Below, in pieces: positions 1-11,127 of a DNA stretch of 64,000 bases; within the stretch, counting starts at the first letter, position 1; the number at the start of each line of letters is the position of its first letter. This DNA comes from Platanthera guangdongensis. Lineage: Eukaryota > Streptophyta > Magnoliopsida > Asparagales > Orchidaceae. Below the pieces are notes generated by a model, which was not told where the DNA came from, did not search any database, and saw only the letters and a program-made list of their open reading frames with translations. The DNA lies in assembly GCA_039583875.1 (NCBI GenBank), contig CM077149.1, positions 23,883,194-23,947,193 of the forward strand, given 5' to 3'. Made by a program: the position numbers and the translations under genes.

Positions 1-546
1 ACTTCTCGTAAGGATTGGTCTTTAAAATTGGACGATGCTCTGTGGGCCTATCGGACAGCGTACAAGACCGCCATCGGTTGTACTCCTTTCCGATTAGTCT
101 ATGGAAAATCGTGTCATCTTCCGGTAGAAGTAGAACACCGTGCGTACTGGGCGTTAAAGTTTTTTAATTTCGATCCGCACTCGGTCGGCGAGCATAGAAA
201 AAACCAGCTAAATGAGCTTGACGAGTGGCGAGCGTACGCATACGAAAATAATAAAATTTACAAAGAATGCACGAAATTGTATCACGATAAGAACCTGCGC
301 CACCCTAAAACTTTTAAACCAGGCGATCAAGTTCTTCTTTTTAATTCGCGTTTACGTCTCTTCCCGGGAAAGCTCAAATCTAGATGGTCCGGACCGTTCA
401 CGGTCAAGGATGTTTTTCCTTACGGCACTGTGCTACTTTCACACCCCGATAAGGGGGACTTTAAAGTTAATGGTCATAGACTTAAACTCTATTTCTCTAA
501 TGATTCTGTGACTCCTGCCAAGGAGAATCTTCTGTTTGATTCTTAG
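1..546 (+). CDS. Ty3/gypsy integrase C-terminal part (element A)
   Basis: The frame is open from base 1 to the TAG at 544-546, so the start is off the window. The product is the end of the pol polyprotein: the last part of the integrase catalytic core ([20 protein letters not shown]) followed by the C-terminal DNA-binding region with [20 protein letters not shown] and RWSGPFTV. It would insert the element cDNA into the genome. The frame is undamaged in the 181 codons seen. No chromodomain follows, as expected for Athila/Tat and unlike elements C and F in this window. The ORF begins at TTG at base 28 only if a start is forced; the true reading continues upstream. Confidence 0.9.
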   Translation, partial: TSRKDWSLKLDDALWAYRTAYKTAIGCTPFRLVYGKSCHLPVEVEHRAYWALKFFNFDPHSVGEHRKNQLNELDEWRAYAYENNKIYKECTKLYHDKNLRHPKTFKPGDQVLLFNSRLRLFPGKLKSRWSGPFTVKDVFPYGTVLLSHPDKGDFKVNGHRLKLYFSNDSVTPAKENLLFDS

Positions 547-929
547 TTCTCTTATTTTCTGATGGACATTTTCGTTTTGGACTTATTATTTTTATTCTGT
601 GACTCTTTTATTCGGACTTTAAATGATTGTAATAAAAAAAACATTATCGGGCATCTGCCCATGGACTCTATCTATGTTTTGCTTTTATTTTGCTCTTCCT
701 ACCGGAGGCCAATCAAGTCCATGTTCGTGGTCGCCGCTCCGCCGTTGCTGATATCAGATGGATCAAGTCATACCTGCTGACGATCAAGTACTCTAAAAAG
801 CAAGCATGGGGGAGCGACATCCGCCTTCATCTCACGAACCCGGGGAAGTCCTGTTCTTTTTTATTATTTTTCCTGCATTTTTCTTTTTCTCTTCTTCTCA
901 GTCCCCTTCTCTTTTTCTTTATGTTTTCT

Positions 930-966
930 TCATTGAGGGCAATGAAGGATTTAAGCATGGGGGGGT
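930..966 (+). promoter_or_regulatory. Internal duplicate of the polypurine tract (element A)
   Basis: The stretch TTGAGGGCAATGAAG followed by TTTAAGCATGGGGG closely matches the tract next to the 3' LTR at 2477-2509 (TTGAGGGCAAGCAAA, then CTAAGCATGGGGG). The terminal copy should prime plus-strand DNA synthesis. The internal copy lies about 1.5 kb upstream and could act as a second primer, as a central polypurine tract does. A shorter third copy is at 799-812. Confidence 0.55.
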
Positions 967-2476
967 CTAGTTTCTTTTGTCTTTTCCTTTTTGTTCTTCT
1001 TCTTTCAAAAAAAAACAAAATTATGTTTTATATTAGTATAGTATTTTATGTCATCAAAATCTAAAATCCAAAAAATTATAAAATATAAAACCCAAAAAAA
1101 ATTAGAAAAACAAAAATCAAAAAAATTGTGCTAAAATCTATTTGAAAAACAAAACCTAAAATTATTTTCTATCTTTATTTTTATGTTTCTTCTAGTGATG
1201 TGTAGGCCCGTGCGGTTCCTTAGTTCTATTTAGATTTCTTTGAATAGGTTTTCTAAATTTATCAGTTTAACATAGTTTAGTTCTACTAGTTTCTTTTTCT
1301 TAAATATAGGCATCCGTTTTTTACGTTATAAGTAGCAATTTGTAGTTATGTCTTTTTATTCGGTTAGTTGCTTACGAATGGTTGCTAGGTATCATTAGCT
1401 CTTTTTCATTTGCGAGGTAGTCTTTCTTGGTGTCTAGAACTTGTACCAAGCTACTCTCGAAGCATTTGCGCCGTTTTTACGTTCTTTAGAAATGATTTAG
1501 GCCACCATTTGAATAGTTTGAGCTTTTCATGCCCACCAAAAACAAAACCCTTGCAAAACAATTTTGGGCCTTTTCCTTATTTTCTTTGTTTTTAGCTCCA
1601 CCTTTCATTTCATTATGTTCACCAAAGCCAAATATCTTTCCTATTTTTGCACTATAAATTTGAGCTTAAAAATTATTTTTGTGGGAAGGATATTATTTTT
1701 GAAATGATTAGGAAATTCTCAAGCTCATTTTTTGGAGCTTTCTTATCAAATGTTATTCAAAAGAAAAAAATTGAGAAAGAAAAAAATATATCATTACAAA
1801 ATCAGAAAAAAAAGCAAAAAAAATGATGAATGCAAAAAGTTTATGTTAGGCCAAATTTAGAAAAGAAAATTTCATGGCCTTGTTTTTGTAGTTTCATATT
1901 GGAGAAATGACATACTTGTTATTTCTCATCTTTTTTTATGCTATTATTTATTTTTGAGCTCACCTTGGTTTAGTGCCTAAAACCTTCATGTTTATCTTTG
2001 ATTCCACTTCCGAATCATTTACCTAAGCCAAGTTTTAATGCCTAGTAGAAGTCCTAATGATCTTAGAACTTAATTTCGCGTAGTGGAGAAAGTGTGAACG
2101 TACAAGCCTATGGCCACCATCATTGATGGATTTCTTTGGAGGTTATCTTGGAATGTCTTAGGGTTAATGTTTATCTAGCAACCTAGTAGTTTGTTAATGC
2201 GCCGTTTATTTAGAACCTCTACTTTTTGTTGTCCTTATTTTCATTTATTTTGGATGCCTTGTTTTTAAGATTTAGAAATGTGTAGACTTTTCTTATGTTC
2301 TAATGATATTTTTAGGTCTCCACTTTCAAGTTTTCTACTGTGCACTTCTCACCCCACTAGTTGTTAACATAGGAATTAGGATAGTTTAATTTTTCATGTT
2401 TTGTTTTTCTTAATTATGAAACCTAAATTAGCTTTGTTTATTTTCTATTTCCTACCCTAGTTTTTATTTCTATTTG

Positions 2477-2512
2477 CTTGAGGGCAAGCAAATGTCTAAG
2501 CATGGGGGAATT
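2477..2512 (+). promoter_or_regulatory. Polypurine tract of element A
   Basis: AAGCATGGGGGAATT lies directly upstream of the TG that opens the LTR at 2513. This is the expected position and composition of the plus-strand primer. Element D has the matching sequence GCAAATGGGTAAGTCTGGG at 44238-44256, before its own LTR. Confidence 0.75.
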
Positions 2513-4520
2513 TGATGACTAGTTTTAGTCATCCTTTTTGGGGGTAATTTAGTTTTCAAAATGCCTAATTTTATTTATATTTTATGTTTGTTATTTCATG
2601 TTTTAATGTTTCTTTAAAATATTTTAATTCCTAGTGTTATTAGAGTTTTGATATAAAATTCTATATAGTCTTACTATATGTGTTATGTTATTATATATTA
2701 TGTTATGTTATGATACGTTTTAATTTTAAGGTTGTAATATTTTTATTATGTTTAAAATCTTGTTTTAACTTTGCTATGTTGTGTTTTAAAATCTATATAG
2801 TGTTATGTTATGTTTTAACTTTATTTTAATTTTGTTATGACTAATTCATGTCTTGTTTTGTTTTATTTTTAGGTCTAAAGTCCAAGCTTGGAGCAGCCCA
2901 CATTTTGCATAGCCGGCCTCTTCCCAACTTCAAGTTGCAACCCACATATGGTGCAGCCCAAGTAGCTCTCCTAGCCAACCCGAGCCCATGCAGCCCTCAA
3001 AGCTCAAACCCGAGCCACCAAAGCAGCCCCTATGCAGCCCATGCAGCCCTCAAAGCTCAAACCCGAGCCACCAAAGCAGCCCCTATGCAGCCCAAGCAGC
3101 CCACCTAGCCTCTACCCGAGCCCATGTAGCCCCTCCCCTCTTTCATATTTTACCATGCATGAATTTTCATCCTACATGGCCGGCCACCTTTTAATGAATA
3201 CATGCATGTTCTCTCTCTCTCTCCCTTTCATTTAATACAATGCATGCATTCATTTTCTTCATGCTTGGCCGGCCCCTTCCCTCTCTCCCCCTTTATTATT
3301 TTATCTTCCATTTATTCCTCATGCATCCCCCTCTCTTTCTTTTATTCTCTTGCCACCTTTCAATCCATGCATGCATCATAATATTTTCTCTCCCTTTCTT
3401 TAATTCTTATTCATTCCCCCTTTGCTATTTTACATTTTCCAACTCATTCCCTTTAAATCCATGCATTGAACCACCTCCTTCTTCACACCTCATTTAATAC
3501 AATGCATGCATCTTCTCCATCCTACATGGCCGGCCACCCCCCTTGCCCCCCTCTTCTTCTTTCCATTCTAGAATCTTCCCTCCTCATCTATAAAAAGGGC
3601 ACCATGGTCTCATGCTTTGGAGAGTTGGATTTTGGAGAGCAAGTGAAGTTCTAGTTCAAGAGAGTGCTTTCTTTTTGCTTACATGTTGTTAAGTTTTTAT
3701 TAGTGTAATCTTTTCTTTTCAATTAGTGCAAGTTTTCATTATAGCCTAATCTAGCCTTTTTAATATTTTGTACACTCTTTTTATTTGCAAGTAATGAAAT
3801 TCTCTTCTATTTGTTTCGTTGTTTCTTTTTGCAATATGCGTAGCTAATCTTCTTTTAGCATTTGATCATGAGGATCCATGATTTGAAATGAGAATTATTT
3901 TTATTTCATAGTTTTATTTTTGCGTAATTCTACTCGGTCCTTCTTTGATTTATTTTGCGTCGACTCCGTATTTCCGGTATACGGTAGTAGGCTTATGATC
4001 TCATATTCGAGTAGCCGAGAGGCTCGTGGATGTGAAAGATCACTCAAAGAAGGAAGGAGTTGAACGCAACCCTAGAGATAGGACGACGTAAATCCTCCGG
4101 ATTGGAGTCAAATCCAATAGTGCGGATCACCTCGATAATGCAACTTTAGGCTTCTTTGGTTTGAAAGAGATTTCGATCGAAGAGTCTATAAGTTAGGAGA
4201 CCTAATGCTCTAGCGAGATTTTGTCTTATTTTCGGATCCGTCACGGCCAAGTTGGATTTGCAAATTTAAAACTATGCCTTTTATTTTCTCGTTTCATTTC
4301 ATGGTGAATCAATGATCGAATGCTAGCCTTTTTTATATAAGTTTTCGTCTCGCAATTTATCGTTCCTTTTGCTTCTTAAAAAAATTCTCAAATCCCTTTA
4401 ATTTTCCGGTAGGATAATAGTTAGAGCGCGAGTAGAAGTACTTGACAACCCCGTGTTTAAATACGACCTTGGTACTACAATTCGACAGGTACGCTTGCCT
4501 GTTCGGGTTTTGGCCCACCA
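2513..4520 (+). repeat. 3' LTR of element A
   Basis: This LTR of about 2.0 kb opens with TGATGACTAG and ends with CCCACCA. It has no second copy in the window, so the ends are inferred from the tract at 2477-2512, the junction with LTR B at 4521 and the style of LTR D, which also opens with TGATGA and has a similar GACAGGTACGCTTGC/GACCGGTGCGCTTGC segment near its end. The first 21 bases form a hairpin (GATGACT and AGTCATC). U3 contains a tandem duplication near 2990-3090, palindromic words and a TATA box; U5 is AT-rich and includes likely polyadenylation sequence near 3760-3800. Confidence 0.75.
3154..3600 (+). promoter_or_regulatory. LTR A promoter: CATGCATG and GGCCGGCC words with TATA box
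   Basis: CATGCATG or ATGCATGC occurs near 3154, 3201, 3242, 3367 and 3501, and GGCCGGCC at 3178, 3267 and 3528. CTATAAAAAGG at about 3588-3598 is a strong TATA box. CATGCATG is the known RY element bound by B3-domain seed regulators (ABI3, FUS3, LEC2); seed or embryo activity of this LTR is an inference from that. Confidence 0.6.
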
Positions 4521-5268
4521 GTCCCACCAGAAGAAACCCTAATATTGGTTCAAAATCAGCGCCTTAACATTTGATCCGGTCCAGCGGGATCCAAAGAATC
4601 GTCTAAGGCAAAATCGGCGAGAATCGAAGGTGATTCTCGTCGAATCGGCGAAAATCGAAGGTGATTCTCGTCGATTCGGCGAGAATCAACGGTGATTCTC
4701 GTCAATTCGGCGAGAATCGAAGGTGATTCTCGTCGATTCGGCGAGAATCAACGGTGATTCTCGTTGATTCGGCGGGAATCAACGGTGATTCTCATCGATT
4801 TTGACTTGATGGCATACTCCGATAAAGCCGAAAGGAGACGTCGAGAATCAGCCAGTGATTCTCGACGATTCGGCGAGAATCACTAGTGATTCTCGCCGAA
4901 TCGGCGAGAATCACTTGGTGATTCTCGTCGATTCATACTTAGACTATTTTTCGTCTTTCCACCCATGAGCTGCTCTTTGACCCATCCTTGCTCCTTGTCT
5001 GCTCTTGCATGATCACGACCCTGTACTTGAAAATAAGTACACTCCAATAGAGAGAGTACACGTAGGCCAACACACTGATCTGCTCAACGAGGGATTACGT
5101 CGTGCAGACCCGTGTATATTGACCTACTGCACCCTGATATTGGTGTGCACTTAGCGTGGAAAAACTGCAAGCACAACTTGAAATAGTTTGTCAAAAACAT
5201 TGTCTATTTACCTTAGCTTGTTCAGGGGCTTCTTCAAATCAGGTACATTGTGGATACAATACCCAACA
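4521..5268 (-). repeat. Left (3') LTR of element B, truncated by A
   Basis: This segment matches 12021-12706 of the right LTR with about a dozen base changes. It ends in CCCAACA next to the purine tract. Its inverted-repeat array (about 4608-4940) is 62 bases longer than the right copy, which is two units of 31 bases. The missing first 893 bases of the LTR should lie left of the window, beyond element A. Confidence 0.9.
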
Positions 5269-5570
5269 ATCTCCCCCTATTTGAAGAAGCCTAAACCCTA
5301 CAAGCGAAGGTGAATAAAGCGTATGGGAATGAAAATCATAACCTTGAAGTTGAGTTGAGAGAGATATTCATTACCAATACCAATTTCTTGAGCAAACTTT
5401 GGAGCCACCTTAGCCTTAGCCGAGAGGGTAATCTCCCCCTTTTCAGCTTCTGCAAATCTGGGTCTATAGCATTTGACCCCGTCTCCCCCTCAGTTCTTGC
5501 ACCTGTGCTCACACTTGAGTTCCGGGCATAGGCTCCCCCTAGAGGCACGAGCCTGGAGCTTCTGTAGTCT

Positions 5571-8500
5571 TCATTCCTCATAGTTGAGCATCCCTAATTC
5601 AGTTTTGAAGAGACTGAACTTGGCCTCGTCTAAGGGCTTTGTGAATATATCTGCAATCTGCTTGTCCGTGGGGACATAACAGAGAGAGATGTCCTTGTTC
5701 TCCACGTGCTCCTGAATGAAGTGGTAGCGCACTTCAATATGCTTCGTTCTGCTGTGCGATACCGGATTGTTGGCAATTGCAATTGCACTGGAGGAGTCGC
5801 AGTACATTGGTACTTCCTTGAACTGAAGGTCGTAGTCGGCTAACTGGTTTCTGATCCATAGGAGTTGTGCGCAACAGCTGCCTGCCGAGATGTACTCAGA
5901 CTCTGCTGTGGAGGTAGCTACACAATTCTGCTTCTTGCTGTTCCATGAGATAAGCCTTCTTCCGAGGAATTGACACGTCCCGGAAGTGCTTTTCCTGTCA
6001 TCCCTACTCCCTGCAAAATCAGCATCTGAAAAACCTATTAGCTCGACATCATTGTTTCTCGGGTACCACAAGCCAAGATTGGGAGTACCTTTAAGGTATC
6101 TTAGAATTCGCTTTGCAGCGACATAGTGAGATTCTTTAGTGTTCACCTGATATCTGGCACAGACACATGTGGAGAACATGATATCCGGTCTACTGGCAGT
6201 AAGGTAGAGCAGGGAGCCAATGATGCTTCTGTATTTGGTTTCATCGAAAGTTTTACCTTTCTCATCTTTATCCAGAGACATAGTGGATCCCATTGGAGTC
6301 CTCATAGAGGTTGCATTCTCCATACCGAATTTCTTGAGGAGTTCATTTGTGAGCTTCGTCTGAGAGATGAAGATTCCATCCTCAGACTGTTTCACTTGAA
6401 GTCCCAAGAAATACTTTAGCTATCCTATACTGCTCATTTCAAACTTTCCTTGCATAAGTTTGGAAAACGTTTTGCGAAGATTGTTGTCCGTTGAGCCGAA
6501 TATTATGTCATCGACATAGATTTGCACTAGTAAAATCTTGCCTTTGACCTCCCTGAGAAACAATGTCTTATCTATTTTACCTCTAGAGAACTTATTCTCA
6601 AGAAGAAAACTAGATAAAGTCGCATACCAAGCTCGTGGAGCTTGTTTTAAACCATATAAAGATTTATTAAGAAAATATACATGATTGGGATAAGTAGGAT
6701 TGACAAAACCTGGGGGTTGAGCGACGTATACTTCCTCTTTCAGGTCTCCATTCAAGAATGCTGATTTCACATCCATTTGATAGACTGTGAATCCTTTGTG
6801 CGAAGCATACGCCAGGAACAATCTGATTGCCTCGAGCCTTGCCACTGGTGCAAAGGTCTGGTCGAAGTCAATCCCCTCCTCCTGTCTGTAACCTTGAGCC
6901 ACCAGCCTTGCCTTGTTCTTTATGATGACACCATGTTCATCCAGCTTGTTTCTGAAGATCCACTTGGTGCCAATCACATTCTGCTTGTGTGGTCTGGGAA
7001 CCAGCGTCTAAACGTTACATCGTTCGAATTGATGTAGTTCATCTTGCATGGCCAAAGTCCATGCCGCATCTTTGTTTGCCTCGTCGAACTTCTTTGGCTC
7101 AACCTGTGACAGGAAGCTAAGATGCAAAATCTCGTTAATGGTACCTCTTCGAGGTCTGACAACGTCACGAGGATCTCCGATGATCTGATCTCTAGGATGA
7201 TCCCTCACGTGCCGGAGCTCTAGAAGTCTGGCGTCTGGAGCCTCGACTACTTCTTGGGCTTCTCCTTCTTCTAGGAGATTTGTTCCATTATGATCTTCAA
7301 CATTCCCAGTTGACGTTGAGGTGGAAACTTTGACGTACTTAGGAGTTTCATCTTTAGCGGTCTCATCGAGATCCAGCTGTTCAAGTCGTGCACCTGCATC
7401 TTCAAGAATACCACTGGAAGAATTGCTGTTAAGCAAACTTGCTTCATCAAATACAACATTAATTGATTCTTCTACCACTAGGGCTTTCTTATTGAAGACC
7501 CTATATGCCCGACTGTGGGAACTATAGCCCATGAATATGACTTCGAAGCATTTTTCACCAAATTTAGTACGCGGGTACTTCTCATTATTTAGTACATAGC
7601 ATCTGCAACCAAAGATCGTCAAGTAGGACATGGTTGGTTTCCTGCCTCTCAGTAGCTCATAAGGCGTCTTACGATGATGCTTGTTGATCAATGCTCGGTT
7701 TTGTACATGACAAGCTGTATTGACTGCCTCTGCCCAGAAGTATTCTGGGAGAGACGCGTCTTTCAACATTGTCGTGCAGGCTTCAATGAGAGTTCTATTT
7801 CTCCTCTCCGCAACTCCATTTTGCTGAGGAGTGCGCGGGGAGGAAAACTCATGAAAGATACCTTGTTCTTCACAAAACTCTGTCATAGCACCAGATTCGA
7901 ATTCTGTTCCATGGTCACTTCTGATTTTGACCACTGAGCAGTTAAATTCATTCCGAACCTGCTTGACAAAACTAGTGAAGATGTCAAACGTATCCGACTT
8001 TCGTTTCAAGAAGAACACCCATGTAAACCGAGAATGATCATCAACTATCACTAGCGTATAGGACTTGTCTCCCAAGCTATGAACTTGCATTGGACCAAAC
8101 AAGTCCATATGTAGAAGGTAAAGACATCGGGAAGAGTCTTTGTCTGCAATGCTCTTAAAGGTAGCCCGAGTCTGTTTGCCCATCTGGCATGCAGGACAGG
8201 GGCTATCTTTGATGCACTTGATAACGGGAGCATCCCTTACTAAGTTTTTAGAAAACAACATACTAATTGTTTTGAAATTAATATGTGCCAATCTCTTGTG
8301 CCATTGTTCACAAAGAGATGCACTGTCTGTTGCCACGAGGCATACGGGGGTAGATGAATCTAAACTGAGAAAATTTAAGCAGAAGATATTTCTGCTCCTA
8401 ATGCCTGTTAATACCGTCTCAGAAGAGGCACATGAAATTATCAGACATTTATCCTTGCAGAACTTAATGTCATAACCTTTGTCACATAACTGACTTACAC

Positions 8501-8750
8501 TGATCAGGTTATGGTATAACCCTTCAACATAAGCCACGTCGGTGATAGAGATTATACCGTTGGAAATCATACCGTAACCTTTGGTGACTCCTCGATCTGA
8601 CCCTCCAAAGATGACTTTGGGTCCATTCTCGACTGGAGTATAATCACGCAACAGGCTTCTTGTCCCAGTCATGTGCCGGGAGCATCCACTGTCCAAGTAC
8701 TAGATTGGCGTTTTGGTGGACTTTGGACATTCCTGCAAAACAAAATTAAT
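5571..8750 (-). pseudogene. copia pol (protease, integrase, RT, RNase H) of element B
   Basis: The polyprotein reads in one minus-strand frame from about 8750 to 5571 and is broken only by three TAG codons. One is just before the protease motif LDSGCSRHMTG (8702-8700), one between the integrase and RT (7010-7008) and one after MSSIG in RT (6422-6420). Two of them replace a conserved tryptophan (TGG to TAG). In order there are protease DSG; the integrase zinc region (H..H, CPACQMGKQ); the catalytic core (LHMDLFGP, IRSDHGTEFES, SSPRTPQQNGVAERRNRTL); RT ([46 protein letters not shown]); and RNase H (FSDADFAG, STAESEYIS, DIFTKPL). No indels were seen, so the copy is recently inactivated. The frame differs from gag's. 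Confidence 0.9.
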
Positions 8751-11037
8751 TTCCCTTAGGAACCCAATCGAACTTGGGTCCTAGATTCTTGGTTAGTATA
8801 CTCCCCCTCGGTTGGTTAACCCTACGAGTGGTCGGCCTCGCATTGCTAACATAGGGAGTCTCGTCATACCTCAGATTAAAACAGCAATCCACGGCAAAGT
8901 GACCGACTTTGCCACAACACCAACAGTCAAATCTGTTGTACCTCTTCCTAGACTCCTGCTTTACCCTGGGAACGGTGGGTACAGCCGGGGCTTTGGATCT
9001 AGAGGTGGAGGCCTCATAGTGATTGCAGTCACATGAATTCTTCACCTTCTGTTCGTTCAGTATAACAGGCTTGGCTCTTGGTGCCTGCTTTCCATTATGG
9101 CCGCTAGAGAATTGACCATAATTTCCCATGTGGATTTCCTCATAAGGTGCCTTGAAGGCACTCTCACCGAATTGGCGGGGAAAAGTCCAACCATCATATC
9201 GGCTATTTGGCTTTGCAACCGAGGGCCGGAAATGATGACCAAAGGTTGATTCAAAGTCATGTTGGTTGCAAGGAAAGCTAGGCTTTCTGAACGCAATAGG
9301 ACTGAGCGGAACCTTTCCCTTTTCAGCAGCAGAGGCCTTCTTGGCAGCCTTATTCTTCCTCTGGTTCCTGTTTCTCCTGGATGAGGAACCAGATACCCCT
9401 ACATGCCCCAAGCCAGTTCCTTTGGCCTGAGCAGAGAGGGTATCAACTACTGGAAGAACTGTTTTTAGCATAGAGAAGCTCTTTACGATCTTCCTTTCTG
9501 CCGCAAGTTGTTCTTCCAACTTGTCGACTTCCTCCTGCTTAAGATCAAGGAGCTTAAGAGATTCTGAATGCTTCGAAGTCAGGTCAAGGTGCTCCTGTCG
9601 GAGAGAAATCAAACTGGCGATCTCTTCCCTTAGGGAGACACTCTTACCCTTAAGGAATTTCACTTCCTTTTTCTCAGCCTTCAATCTCTTATGGCACTCC
9701 TCGAAAGTGTTAAGCAGAAGCTCATACTTCTCGAGGAGCTCCGCTTTACGGGCCGAAAGGCTATCCTCAGGGTCATCATCCTGAGACTCAGGATCAGATT
9801 CAGAGTCGGAGAGAGGGGTGTGAGCTTTTACCTTCCAAGTAAATGGGGGGCATTCTCCTTCTGAGTCGAAGCGACCCACCCGCCCGAAGTAGGCTTCCTC
9901 ATCATCACTGGAGTCTGAGGAATCAGACTCACTCAGTGTCTTTGGCCTTTTGGCGATGTACATCCGCTCTTTCTTCTTGTCTCTAGAGGATTTGTGCTCC
10001 TCTCCTTTCCCTTTTTCTCTCTTGCCTTGGTAGCAGTCGGCCATGACGTGTCCTGGCTTATTGCATCCAAAACAAATAATGTCAGAGGAGCGATGTTTGT
10101 TCGGTTTAGAAGCATACATGTCAGAAGAATAATTTTTCTTCTGATGCCTGGAGGAGGAGCCGTCTTTCTTTCTTTGATTCCTCATCTTGAGGAACTTCTT
10201 GAATTCTCGGGTTATGAGGGAGAAATCCTCCTCGGATAGCTCTGAGCTGGAGGAGCATGGCTCGGAGTCCTCCTCCTCATCCTTTTTTCTGGCACGGTAT
10301 GAAACCACACCCTTGCCTTTTCTGGAGTGAATGGCTTTTAGAGCCACAGTCTTTTCTTTGGCTGCAGCCTTCTTTGCTTCTTCTTCTGCTTTCCTGATGA
10401 TCAATTGAAGCTCATAGGACATCAGCTTCCCAAATAGAATTTGCGGGTCTGTTTCAGCTAGTTTGCCAAACTCTCGGATGGCGCAGATCTTTGTGTCCCA
10501 TTCCTTAGTAAGGGACCTAAGGAATTTATCATTAAGTTCACCATCAGTGAACACTCTTCCATATCCTTTTAGGGCATTGACAATCTTGAGGAAGTTCTCG
10601 AAGGTGACTTCGATCTCTTCCTTAGGCACTTGTCTGAAGGCCTCATATTTCTGGTTCAGAAGGGATCTCTGATCATCCCTCACTTCATCAGTGCCCTCCA
10701 TTAGGATAATCAGGCAGTGCCAGATCTCCTTTGCTGTCCTGCAATATCAGAAGTTCTGCATCATTGAGTCATCGACCGCGCTGACCAGAATGTTCTGCGC
10801 CTTCTTGTCAAGTCCCACCAGCACCATCTCGTCCTTGTCCATTTCAGAAATTTTCTTTGACACTTTCTTGGTAGGATCTATGGTGGAGACCTTAGTAGGG
10901 ACATAAGGTCCCTCCTCCACGATCATGAAGAGTCGAGGATCAACTGCTTCCATGTAGAACCTGATCCTTTCCTTCCAGATAGGAAAGTTGAGCCTGGTGC
11001 ACACTGGGTTCTTGCCTGTGAACTTGAGCCCATCCAT
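8746..11037 (-). pseudogene. Gag of copia element B, one nonsense codon
   Basis: The start is the ATG of MDGLKFTGKNPVCTRLNFPIW at 11037, after the primer site; the reading ends at 8746 after about 763 codons. One in-frame TGA at about 10746-10744 interrupts it after SMMQNF. The N-terminal half is the usual copia Gag region (FPIWKERIRFYMEA, FENFLKIVNALKGYG). A CCHC zinc knuckle (CFGCNKPGHVMADC) follows, then an acidic serine-rich stretch, a long coiled coil (about residues 430-530), and a second knuckle-like motif CWCCGKVGHFAVDC near the end. Long Gags with a coiled coil are usual in the SIRE/Maximus group. The product would form the particle and bind the element RNA. Confidence 0.88.
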
Positions 11038-11127
11038 AGTAGATGTTTGCCTTCTTCTTAACACTAGCGGCAGGATTCTACTCAAGGTGTTAACCTTTTT
11101 GACGAGGAACCTCCCTCTGATAACACT

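Larger units (their letters stand above)
547..2512 (+). other. Non-coding 3' region of element A
   Basis: About 2 kb lies between pol and the 3' LTR with no ORF I would accept. It is AT-rich and holds three copies of a tract AAGCATGGGGG (near 804, 955 and 2497). Two blocks are shared with element D: 1445-1630 with 43280-43450 (begins CCAAGCTACTCTCGAAGCAT) and 2045-2145 with 43865-43962 (includes GATGGATTTCTTTGGAGGT). Athila elements often carry an env-like ORF here; I see none. Conservation between A and the pol-less D suggests cis-acting RNA signals. Confidence 0.7.
1..4520 (+). mobile_element. Element A: Athila-like Ty3/gypsy retrotransposon, 3' part
   Basis: The visible part holds the integrase C-terminus, about 2 kb of non-coding 3' region, a purine tract and a complete 3' LTR. 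The left part lies outside the window. The integrase tail ([35 protein letters not shown]) is typical of the Athila/Tat branch. The LTR ends at CCACCA, and from 4521 the sequence is the interior of copia LTR B, matching 12021 onward exactly, so A is inserted in that LTR. GTCCC (4521-4525) is the expected right target duplication. The lineage call rests on integrase and LTR style; no gag or RT is visible. Confidence 0.85.

Noticed and set aside
2848..3654. Proline/serine-rich ORFs in LTR A
   Set aside because: They are produced by tandem CAAAGC/CAGCCC repeats and pyrimidine-rich U3 sequence upstream of the TATA box; no protein family.
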